Shown: one piece after another, positions 25,511-36,355 of the stretch
How the letters are laid out: each line of letters starts with the position of its first letter
How positions within the stretch are numbered: the stretch's first letter is position 1
NCBI GenBank assembly: GCA_034008185.1
Contig: CM067084.1
Coordinates: 65,796,599 to 65,860,598 of the forward strand
Direction: 5' to 3'
DNA from: Gorsachius magnificus
Lineage: Eukaryota > Chordata > Aves > Pelecaniformes > Ardeidae
Length of the DNA: 64,000 nucleotides
Notes under the pieces: model-generated
What the model was told of the DNA's origin: nothing
The model's input: only the letters and a program-made list of their open reading frames with translations
The model's database searches: none
Program-made: the position numbers and the translations under genes

Positions 25511-28054
25511 GATACCGTCTTTCCATCAAAACTAGAATGTCACTCACAACACCAAGCACTCACACTTGTTAAATAATCATAATTTTCTAAAATCTCAACA
25601 AAAGCAGAGCTTTTCCACAGCCTCAACAGACAGAAGGGCCAGAAATTCCACATGGTTTACCAGAGACTTCATTAGCGCTAATCTGTTTCATGTAGAAACA
25701 TTCACATTCTCCAGTGGCTGGTGACAGTACAAACACTCAGATCAGAGGAAGAGCATTTTTAATGCATTAAGAAGTTTGGGGTTTTTTTTGTACTGGCTTG
25801 CCTTTCGGTACAAATTCTGTAGGCTTTCACAAGTACTGATCACTTACAGCATAAGGGAGGCTGAAGCCTTGTGCTGGAGGAAATAATTTTGAAATGTCTG
25901 ATACATATAAAAAAGACAAGAATTTGATGACTTTTATAGAATTATTTTAAGCAGAATTACATTTTCTTAGAATATTTTATACCAGGAAAGTGAAACTGAA
26001 TATGAAAAACACTTGGCTTAGAGCCAAGTCCCTTCTCCGGGGTCATGGCTTTATAGCTAAACTTAATGTAGAATTATTTCATGGATGCTGGGAAAAAGAA
26101 TCCTTTGACTTGCTGAACAGAAGCAAAATTGTTTTTTACTTATAACCTCATCCCTCTGCTGCAACTCTGCAGAAGGTACTACACATTGGACCTGCTCTTA
26201 CCTCATGTTGTCCTCTCCTCCCCACCCCACCTCAGCACAAGATTCGATGCAAAGAAAGTTCAAGGGAGGATAATGAGGCAATGTTGCAGATGCTTAAGGG
26301 CTCTACTCCAAGTGTGGGCAGTCTCATGGAAAAAATGCAAAGGTGTTTATTTGAAAAGATATCAAATGGGCAGGATAGGCTGATATACTGCATCAAGTTC
26401 AGTTGTCCTCTCAGCTGTGAACAGAAGAATTTGGAAGTGGTGATGAGTGGTATGCATCAGATGGTGTATCAGATAAAGATAGAAAAAATATTACATAATG
26501 GTCTAATATCACATTTAAAATAATATGACCAAGCTTCTAATTGAGTTGTGTTTAGGAGGAAGAGAAAGTCCTGTCTAGTTCCATTGAACTCTACAGCCAG
26601 TCCCTTAGCAGGGTAACAAGTAACTTCCTATTCATTTAACAAATAGCCCTATTAGAAGTGCAGCATAGCCAAATCCAAAAAATAAAAATAATGGGGCAGG
26701 CCTCCAAAGGGCCATGAGATTAGCTGGTATGTGTGTATGTTTGTGCACTTATATATGAGAACATGAATTTTTGTGCATGTGCTTCAAATGTTTAGATATA
26801 TTGGCTTATTTTGGTGTGCCTTTTGATTTTGAATATCCCTGCCTAGCTCCAAAATGTTGGTCTGACAGGGTTATCAGCTGTTTTGGTCTTCCTGATGTTG
26901 TGAGGCTTCCAAAATTATAATTAACTCTATGACTCTCCCAAACTGCAGATCATTGCAACAGAATTGACATCTGCCTGTCCTCAACCCTGGTGCCCATTCT
27001 GAGAAGACTGAAGCTTCTCTTATTACGGGTGAACAATGTAGTTCCTATATCAGTTCCATCCTGAGATCCAGAAGTTCTTACATTCCCCTCTCCAGCATAT
27101 TAATTTCTCTGTTTCAGTACTGCCGCTTTTAGTTTCATCATTGCTTTTCCTTCAGGCCATGTGTTCCTCCAGTTCCTTGAAAAGCCTTAAGGAAGTGGTT
27201 AGGATCTCCATCTTTTCCATAAAGCCTAGTGTTAGAGAGGGCAGGACTTTTGTTCTCGACAAGAACCAGATAAAGGCAGGAAGAGAACCTTAAAATGCTG
27301 AGCTGCTTCTGGTGTCTTGTACAGTCTCCCCTCCCATGAGAAAACTGTCAGCCTCTGGGAACTCAGTTTGGAGAGGGGGACTACACTAACCTTGTTCATC
27401 AGACCTGCTTCTCTGCTTGACTTGTCATAAATTCCCTTCCACTCCTCCAGTCAGCATGGAATTTTTTGCTAGGTTTGGAGCTTTTCTTCTCATTGCTAGA
27501 TTAGCTTGTCTCTACCTGAGCTTGCACAAGAATCGTTGTGGAGCTTTGGAGCCTTTATATGGTATGAGATCTGCTTGCTCTATGTGGGCTCTGTGTTAAT
27601 GCCCAGTAAAACTTCTCAGTTTTATAGGGAATGGTAGAGCTTTCAAAAAGGAGATGCAGCTCAGGAGGAGCTTAAGATCTGTCTGTGAGGCATTTTGTTA
27701 TGATGACACTTTTGGGTGTACTAACTAGAGCAACCAAACCCACGTGTTAGAGAGAATAGCCAAAAGATGGCAGTCGATCTGGATCGCTGCATTTTCCCTG
27801 TGTGTAAGTACAACAGTGTTACCACTACAAGAACAGAATCATTTCCTTTTCTGATAAACAAAGCAGCCATAAGCAAAAGGAAAAACATTAGGTGGCCCAA
27901 CATGTGTAATGTTAGACTAGCAGACACAGCGTACTTCAGATGTACACCGCAGGGGTATAATGTGGTGTATTTAAGCAGCAAGCATTGTCACAAGGCTGCC
28001 CACAGTAAAGAGCTTGAAGGATTCAAGAGATGCAGTAATATGAAATTGGATGAA
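25511..28054. other. Non-coding stretch, no gene seen
   Basis: No repeat or gene is recognised. Frames of 80 to 86 codons at 26129-26523 show no domain. A 96-codon plus frame starts at an ATG in good context (AAGATGG) at 27767 and runs to 28057, abutting the CR1 remnant that follows. I see no family match, and the frame may itself be decayed LINE or chance. Confidence 0.6.
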
Positions 28055-28225
28055 TAGCTCAGTGGTTACACATATGGAATAAAAAGTGGTTGTAAGTAGA
28101 GCTATTTCAATTTAGGTAAAGTATTAAATGGGGTCCCCAGGGATCAATACTTGAATTTGTACTGTTTCTAATCTATAAAAATGCCCTAGGTGAAAAACCT
28201 AACTGCAAACCCATACAATTTTCTG
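28055..28225 (+). mobile_element. Ancient CR1 remnant (reverse-transcriptase region)
   Basis: At about 28131-28195 the sequence GGGGTCCCCAGGGATCAATA and what follows translate as a degenerate form of the CR1 GVPQGSVLGPxLFNIFINDL block, here GVPRDQYLNLYCF then a stop. The following TCTATAAAAATGCCCTAGGTGAAAAACC fits the next few codons. Multiple stops and indels show long decay. Both borders are uncertain, and adjoining sequence to about 28300 could belong to the same copy. Confidence 0.6.
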
Positions 28226-31200
28226 GTGAAATAAACATGGGAGAAGGTGGAGCACACAACAGTCAATGAGCAAATGTAACTTTGAACTAGGTCAGCATAT
28301 AGCAAACAGAATCTGTTAAAGAAATAGCCAAGCAGATGGGATCTCAGAACTGGGTAAATCTGACAGGAATAGAACTGTACTTGGTTAAGAAAAATTTAGA
28401 ACGGAACACAAATGAATTGTGGTAGAAGGCAAGAAGGATCTAGTCATGTAGGTAGGCTGAAATGCTGGAGACTCTGACTCTGAAAAGTATAGTAGCAAAA
28501 AGTAATATTTCATCTCCAGCAAAGGAAAGCAGAAAAACTTGCAAACTCCAGTCACTTTTGGAAAAAGCAATTCCAAATTAATTTAAACATGAAACCTGAT
28601 CCAGCTTACTCTGCACCCTGGAGAAAGCTAGGGAAGTTTGAGATGAGTGCTGGCAAAATCTGCTGCCGACCAATTTAGAAAACCTCCAGTGATCTATCCT
28701 GAAAACCTGAGCCAGAATCAGCCGTATTCCACAATGCCTTCCAGAAAACCCTAGCAAGAACACTAGAAGAAACAAAAAGAAGTGTCAGAATTTTTATCCC
28801 AACATTTAAAAGTACATAAAGCAGTTTTCCTTATGGATTATTCACCTTATGCCAATTTGCTTATGTGCTTTGCTAAGTTAAAGCTTTTCCTATTTGTTAT
28901 TTTTGTTATATCAGATTTATATTTCTGTCATTTTGCTTTGTCTTAGTTGTAGCTCTGCCAAAAATTGCCTAGAGTTTCCAGTCATACTCTTCTGTTGTTT
29001 TTCCCCAGTTTAAAAGATAATCTAATTAAACCTAAGTATCTTTTATATGATCAAGCTTCATTTTTTTCAGATATAACTGGGTATTGACTGGAATTTACGT
29101 ATGAGTATGAAAAAATGGTTGAGTTTTTTTGTTGTCATACATGGATATGAGCTTTTTTCTTCCTATGTTACTATTATGACAACCTCTCACATTATACATT
29201 AAAAATATTTGAAATACATTATATTCTTTCCTTTCTACCAGTATTTCTTGTTCAGCAGGTGGCAAAAATGCTCCCTTTTTACATGCCTGATCCTTGCTAT
29301 GTAACTTAGCTGTAAATAAAATATGATCTTGATCTCTCTATGCCTTTTATTTCTTCTATTTTTAAACCAATGCACAGTGTGTGTACTCACTCCGTTACCT
29401 GTTTCTCTCTTGTATGCCCAGAACAATGTGTCTCTTGGGCTCCTCTTTTGGCTTCTGTCATAAGGTAAGATCAGCATTTCTACAGGTGATGGAATTAGCT
29501 ATATTTTGTTTTCTGGGGTGAACTTTGTCCCCAGAATATTGATTCAGACTCTTCTTTAATAATTTTTGCCTATCTGCTTGTTGAGACTGAATTTGGCATG
29601 AGTTTTTAGCATGATAACAATTACTCCTTTTTCACTGGTGTTATTGCAGTTTCTTTCTCACCCATGTGCTTAGTTCCCTCCCCATGGGGAACGGTCATTC
29701 CTGTAAGTTGCATTTTTCACCCATTTATGTTCTATTACCTGTTCCTAACTACTCCCTGGTCCATGGGCTGGGCTGATGTACAAGAAAGGAATGACCTGCT
29801 TGATCAAAATCAGCTTATAGACTATTCACCTGTATTAGAGCAGTGAGCTGGCAGACGTGATGCTTTCTTGTCAGCAGCCCACGTTGCTGGAGCTTGCAAA
29901 CTTCTGTGAAGTGATAAAATTAATTTCATTTATTTAATTTCGTTTCTTACCTCTTCCTGTTGTTGCAGCTTACATTAATTGCCATAATGGGTACAAACTT
30001 TGAAACTCCCCCCTAACCTTTTTCATGACATCTTTCTTCTGTTCTGTATCCTTAATCGTGACTTCAGTGTCAGAGAAGTGCTTACCTTTCATAATCCCAT
30101 AATCTTGATTATGTATTGGACAACTATGGTTGTGTTGTAAATTCTAATTGCATAGTTCAGGGTTAATTCTGCATTTTTCAGTTTTTCTTCCAGATCTCAA
30201 TTACAGTCTTATCTCATATCTGGTCCTAGTTAGACTTGCAAAATTGGCTTAGATTGATCACAACCCCCTCTGTAATTTCACATTCTTCTGTGCCCTGATT
30301 AAAAGCACATACTTCATGTGTTTCATTTTTACAAGGAATGCAGTGCTCCTCAGATTTCTTGTACGGTTTCATAGTTAGACTTCTATGTCTAAGATAGCTG
30401 AAAACTATTAAACATTTGTGCTCTGAATCAGCCAGTGCTATGTGAAAAATCAGACCACCTCCTGTGTAGCTTCTTGGTTTTTTGGCTCCTGTTCTTTGCA
30501 AGTATATCTGAAGTGAACTTGCTTATGTTTTTCCTTTTTGTGGGTATTTCCAGCTCTCACCATGCCTTTTAGTTACTTCATACTTCCACTGTGCTCACAA
30601 TTTAAAAAACAAAAATGTCATTATTGCATCAGTTGCTAGCCTGAAATCAGACCCAAGTTTCTCGGCATAGTGCAGGGTATCAGCAGTCTGAGCAGATCTA
30701 ACTGCAAGAAATTGCCACCTTCAGGGAAGTCTTTGTCCTTTTCCCTGACACTGGGCTGTACAGTCCTGCAGCCATCCTGCTGTATTACCAGGGTCCAGCT
30801 GCCCACTCAGTCAGATCAGTCTGACTGAAGGATAATGAAGTTTACATTTGCCTGTATGGGTGAGATTGTGTGAATAGGCAGAAGGAAGAGGTGGCAACGC
30901 GCATCTGGGGAGGAACAAGGGGATACAGCTGCACCTTTCTGCACTGGTTTGCAGTTAGATCAGTGTAGAAGAACCTTGAAATCACACCAGAGACCTGCAT
31001 CATCCAGTGTTTTGGTGACAGCTGCTTCTGTGTTACACAGCATGGGACTGTAGGTGCAACATATGTCCCCACTGACTGCTGTTTGTCTGGCTGTGCCTCC
31101 CATTGCAGCATCGCCTCTTCATTGAGTAACTGGACTGTTACAAGCATAAGCATGGTTAATGTTGGCAAATTCCTGAGATGCCTTACTTTTCTTCATTTTG

Positions 31201-32185
31201 GGGCTTTTTATTCTGTTGCTTTTTTTTCTTTTTTTAAACTCTGGACAGGATTTTTGTAACGGTACTTAATCAAGTAGAAAAATGGCCTCCACACTGAGAG
31301 TAGGGCAAATTATTATTACCTGTATTACCTCTTACGTTGGAGATATTTATCTGGTAGGGCATATTTAGAAGTAAAAGACTCATAGAAAAACAAAATCTTC
31401 CCCTTTCTTGTCCCTGTTCCTTACAGCACAGTTGAAGATATACGTCATTCAACACTGAGGTAATGTTTTCCAGAGTAAAGAAAAATAAATTAAAAACCAA
31501 CCTCTTTTCTTCTAGCATTCACATTTCTACTGAAACATGGCTGAATTTACCCATGGAATGCACGGGCTAAAGAGTTCCACTGCTTCTGAATACCCATCTA
31601 GATTTTAAAAAGCAACTTGTTTCTATTCTCTTCATGAAATTAAATGCAAGTCCTAGAAAAAAACACAAGAGCAAACCTGATGTATTTAGATGGGCATTTG
31701 AACTGAAGCAAGGAAAAGTAAAACAAGTAATGAAAAATGGTTTTGTTCTGAACCGCTTCTAAAATCTACTATGAAATATACCCCTTTCAATGTTCTGAAC
31801 CCTTTTCTCCTTCATCTTAAGCAGAGGCTCTCTCAACCTAGCTCATGCCCCGAGCACAGCGGGAGGAGCTGTGGTCTGCAGTCACAGTTGCAGCTGGGAA
31901 AAAGCAGCATTTCTCCTGAGACCCCTTTGAACACAGCGCCCCATCTGCTTCATAACGTTGCAGCCTGTTTCTAGGGCCACATGTGAGGCACAGCTGGTTG
32001 GAGGTCTAAGTGGTATTGTCTGGCACAGGGAGATCCTGGAGCTGGGGAGAGAAGCCTCTCCGTTGCACTGTGAGTGCAGAAGTTGCCAGCATCACAGCAG
32101 GGGACCACAAGGCGGGGTGTGGAAGAGAATTCCTCTAGCACAGAAATTTCACAGGGGACGTTCAAGGGGGCTTTCTAACCAGTAA
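28226..32185. other. Non-coding stretch, no gene seen
   Basis: No named repeat or gene is recognised. The sequence is T-rich around 28860-29600. Short frames (60 to 108 codons) lack domain features. A slightly more GC-rich part at 31840-32170 contains a 75-codon frame without homology known to me. It may be part of the old CR1 copy that follows. Confidence 0.6.
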
Positions 32186-32280
32186 ATCAGTAGGATTCTA
32201 GAACAGCCTCCCAGTAGGACTAGTGGGACAGGAAACCTGAATGGTTTCAACATCAAGTTTTATAAATTTATGAAAGTGTT
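32186..32280 (+). mobile_element. Ancient CR1 remnant (ORF2 C-terminus)
   Basis: A plus-strand reading gives LEQPPSRTSGTGNLNGF then NIKFYKFMKV. This corresponds to the C-terminal end of old CR1 ORF2, where a LPxxxxxxGxGNxxxF block precedes a KFDxFMxG-like helix. The nucleotide text AATGGTTTCAACATCAAGTT and TATAAATTTATG is also typical. It is a short isolated piece, and its 3' UTR is not clearly recognisable downstream. Confidence 0.5.
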
Positions 32281-35200
32281 TATATACGGTTATTATATAA
32301 AAGCAGGGCACAGGACTCTGTGATTGAAGAAGTTCCTGCTGGATTTAAATTCTAAAGCAAATAAGAAAGACATTTTCTCAATTGAAATATACAGGTGGAA
32401 TGGGGAGAAGGAAAGAAACTCAACTCCAGAGACTTTCAGCACATCTGAATAGGCTTCCTCATAGAAACCTTAACTGAAGTTTAACTCTGGAACATAAAAA
32501 TGCTTATTCTGTATTGACGATTTCAGTACTGATGGATACATCAGTAACTGCTACATAATGCTGCTATCCTGTCATCTTGAATCTATCACGTCTGCCTAGG
32601 ACCTAGAAATGTAATCTGCAAACTGCTGGATTACCAGGCCACTTTTATTTTACCAGCAACCTGTGCTGCTATCATGTAAATGGTAAATGGTACACCAGCC
32701 TGGCCACGGCAAATTTGAGGAGAGTAAAATAAACTAAACTGTATACAGAAGAAGGAACTCCGTGGTGAATAGTCAGTTTTCATGTTTAATGAAAACGCTT
32801 CTGATTTATGTGAGGCTGCTACAGAATTTTTAGTTCACTGCACTAGAATTACATAAAAACTCAGACAATTCAGATAGAATTGGTATTTTATTGGTGCCGG
32901 TTTTAGACCTTGACTATTAAATCTGGCTTCTCTCCTGTGAACAAACAGAGAATTTCCTGTATTGGTTTTTGCCCTCTGGTGACAAAATCTACAAATAAGC
33001 CTTAAGTTTTTACAAAAAGGAGTGAAAGGGAGGAAGGGAAACTCAACAGATACAGTTTGGACTATGCTGAAATTGATTAGAAATAGGCCAAATGCTCATC
33101 CTTATTTACATATATGGCAAAAATATTCTGAAATATGCATATTAAAACTTAAAGTTATTTTAAACCAACTTTAAGCACTTCTTCAATTTGGCCAAATACA
33201 ATTTAAGCTTTCTTTTAAAAAATACCATGAGCATCTCTCAGAACAATCCTTTATATTAAATGCAGAAAGCTTCTAAAAATGCTCTGATAGCAAGACTGTG
33301 AAGTGCAAGTTTACATGCAGTGTTGAAGATATTCATTAAAATTGTAATTAGACTCACAATTAAATTCAGCCGCAGTAGAAACTTTGTGTCTAAGTGTTGC
33401 TACAGGAAGAAACCTCCAGTCTGAAAATTAGTTCAGCAGTCTGAGCTATTTTAATTATGCAGAGTTGATTATCATTGGAGAAAGAAACCTTTATTACCGC
33501 ACCAGAATGCTGATTCCTTCCACCCCCCCAGCACACTGCCTGTTTTTCTGGGCTACAGTGTGGTATGTTTTGATAGCCTAACGATGTTCAGTGTAAATAA
33601 TAGGAAAGTTAATCTGAGTAAGTTCCGCATCCTACTATTAACATTTTATTAAATGACCGTTCATATGGTCATTTAATGTCGCACCTATCTTGCTTATCAT
33701 GTTACAGCGGTAGCTTCTACTTGCATACAGAAACTTGGATTTGTAGTGAGATGTTTTTTAATCTGCAGAATTTTACAAAGCTGCATTCCAAGGCAACATC
33801 TTGTTTCCATTTTTGCAAACCCAAAGCTAGTGACAGAGATGCTGATGGATGGCTCTAACTGTCTAAAATGTCACAAATATACCTAAATTTGGCAAATCTG
33901 AGTATAGCAGAAGGAAATGTCCCTCCCCCTATTCATGTCTAATTTGATTATCGACCGAGTCCCCTATCTTAGCAGCAGATTTTATACATCAGTTGAGAAG
34001 AGCTTGATTCTCTGAAATGGAACTTGACTTCATTTCAAGTGAAAAAGCAGAGGGTACAGCACACACTCTCCTTGCCAACCCCTTCGTGCACATGTCCTAG
34101 TATGGTGTGGAGGTGATGAGTAGCTGTGCAAAGATTTTTGGGCACGGTAATCTGACTGCAGCACTCTGCCTTGCTCCCTGGGAGACTTGCTTAGACTGCA
34201 GTGGCCAGAGAGGCAAGGTAGCTGTTGCTCTGGTCTGAATGGGTTCTTCCGTCCATCCTCTGATTTTCATCCCATTGTCCTGGAATTTAATTTCCAAGCT
34301 CTACACACAGATTAGTCATTGCTATTTTGTTTTCAGGCATGTGAGTTTTAACAGTACCTTTGGGATTCCTTTATTTCTGGGTTTGTTTTGTTTTTTTGCT
34401 ACATGTCTGCTGCTTTTCAGAAGCACACACCTTCCCCAAATGTGCCAGCTTTCTCTGAGCTGGTCCTTCTTTGTGTGTGTATCTGTGATTCTGTGAGACC
34501 TGGAGATGTCTAAATATTGAAAAGTAAGCCATGTAAGGTATGAACTATTCCTTTCATTTGTCATAAAGAAATGGATATGTCAAAATAAATTGACAGATTT
34601 AGCCAGATTTACAAACTTACAACCCAACTACCTGTTTAGGTACTGATGTGATAAATTATACTTTTCCCTTATTCTCTGTAAATCAGTGCTTAGAAATATG
34701 TATTTTTGTTTGAAAATCAAACCTTTAAGGTGAAATTTGGTTAATGCATCCAGGTGGGCTAATTCACGTGGAAAGGCATGACCAGACGAAAGGAAGACTA
34801 GGCAATGTGCAGGAAGGTGTGGCAAGCTTGTTCTCTGGCGTAATGCAAACCTGCAGTTCTTCATCCATTTGCTATTGTTACTGTTGCTAAAAATAGAGAA
34901 AATCCTCAGCTAAGACTACAGACCAAATAGATCTCACACTGTTGTCACCTCTCACCCAGCTATCATAAAACCAGAACATACTACCCTTCTCTTTTTCGAA
35001 AAGAATGAACTGCTTTTTGTGTCTGCCCTAAAACGTATGCTTTTCTGGATGCACAAATTTAAGATTAATCCCTGATTTTGGTAGGTATTGCTACACAGCT
35101 ATTTTTTGTAATTATAATTATTTTCAATAGTGCACTGTAATAGGTGCAATCCACATATTGCTGACAGCCCTGGCCTGTTATTAATGGTGTTCCACATTAT

Positions 35201-35772
35201 CCTTTTTGGGGGGAGCACAGGCCTACCACTCTGTGATCTGACTGAATTCTGTGCTGCTGGCAAATGTATTTTGAAAGGATAAGGAAGTTTCTGGTACAGA
35301 GCCAGCCTGAGTGAATATCTGGGATTCTGAAGCCTGGATAGTGGCATGAATGGTTTCTGGTGATAGCTGAATGGTGATTTTACTTGGTTTTTCTTTGGTA
35401 ATAATGTTGCCAGGAAGTGCTGTGGAGCAACCCTGTCTCTACATTAGCTAAGGGTGGTTCGTTTATTTGTTAGGTTTTTTAACTATAACAACCCTATTGT
35501 AGGTACCCAAGAGCACAGGAGTAGTTTGTCCTCGCTGTCATTGGGAAGTCTCTGTTGATGTCCACTTGTGCTCCACAGGAGAGCAATGGTTACGCATCCT
35601 CTTGTTAATTTGGTCAAGTGTAAGCATCCAGCGTAGGCAAACACAGTTCTTAAGCTTTGCCCGCAGTTTTTTACAGGGTGTATTGTACCTGCTAGGTAGT
35701 TCCCAATTAAGACAGACAGACATAGGACTGCCCAATGGATATTGTATGAAATCCTCTGATGTTTCTGTATTG
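32281..35772. other. Non-coding stretch, no gene seen
   Basis: AT-rich, particularly 33060-33480. No recognisable repeat, RNA gene or coding domain. The frames present (60 to 85 codons) overlap on opposite strands and look like chance. Confidence 0.65.
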
Positions 35773-35777
35773 GAAGG
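35773..35777. repeat. Target-site duplication, left copy (GAAGG)
   Basis: GAAGG directly before the second LTR recurs directly after it at 36351-36355, giving a 5-bp duplication. Confidence 0.8.
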
Positions 35778-35909
35778 TGTCGTGGTTTAACCCGGTTGGC
35801 AACTAAGCACCACGCAGCCGCTCGCTCACTCCCCCCCCTCCCTCAGTGGGATGGGGGAGAGAATCGGGAAGGAGAAAAGGGTTAGAGCTGAGGGCTGAGA
35901 TAAAGACAG

Positions 35910-35915
35910 TTTAAT
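35910..35915 (-). promoter_or_regulatory. LTR polyadenylation signal (ATTAAA)
   Basis: TTTAAT on plus is ATTAAA on minus, in the context CTTATTAAACTGTCTTTATC that is conserved in this LTR type. It is inferred to be the viral polyadenylation signal. Confidence 0.45.
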
Positions 35916-36030
35916 AAGAGAAAATAATAATAATATTAATAATGAGAATGGTAACAAATTATACAGAATATACAAAACTAATGATGCACAATGCAATTGC
36001 TCACCACCCACTGACCGATGCCCAGCCCGT

Positions 36031-36064
36031 CCCGAGCAGCGATCAGTACCCGAGCAGCGATCAC
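36031..36064. repeat. 18-bp tandem duplication inside LTR
   Basis: Two copies of CCCGAGCAGCGATCA(G/C) lie with an 18-base period, at 36031-36048 and from 36049 onward, on the downstream side of the inferred U3 core promoter. The duplication may be private to this copy or shared by a subfamily. Confidence 0.75.
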
Positions 36065-36350
36065 TCCCCCCGCGACCGACCGATCGACTAAACCCTCCCC
36101 GAGCATGACGTTATATGGTATGGAATAGCTCTTTGGACAGTTTGGGTCCTAGCTGTGCTGTACTCCCAGCTTGTTATGCACCTGGCCGAGCAGGAGAAGC
36201 TCAAAAAGTCCTTGAGCAGTCTGAGCACTACTTGGCAACAACTAAAAACATCAGCGTGTTATCAACATTCTTCTGGCACTAAATCCAAAGCTCAGCACTA
36301 TGCTAACTTCTGTGAAGAAAATTAACTCTATCCCAGCCGTAACCAGGACA

Positions 36351-36355
36351 GAAGG
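36351..36355. repeat. Target-site duplication, right copy (GAAGG)
   Basis: GAAGG directly follows the LTR terminal ACA and is identical to 35773-35777. Confidence 0.8.

Larger units (their letters stand above)
35778..36350 (-). mobile_element. Solo LTR of an avian endogenous retrovirus (573 bp)
   Basis: A complete solitary LTR with TG...CA ends and perfect 5-bp duplications. The plus strand starts TGTCGTGGTTTAACCCGGTT, continues with GCACCACGCAGCCGCTCGCT and a C-rich tract, and ends CAGCCGTAACCAGGACA. This is a very common neoavian LTR type. The sense is inferred to be minus: that strand begins TGTCCTGGTTACGGCTGGGA, has an ACGTCA motif (plus TGACGTTA, 36106-36113) in its U3, and has ATTAAA (plus TTTAAT, 35910-35915) as a probable polyadenylation signal. 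A (TAA)n patch at 35923-35943 lies in the R/U5 side. An 18-bp unit beginning CCCGAGCAGCGATCA is duplicated in tandem at 36031-36064. No viral coding sequence is attached. I assign it to the broad ERVK/ERVL group from memory; the exact family needs a Repbase or Dfam comparison. Confidence 0.93.
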
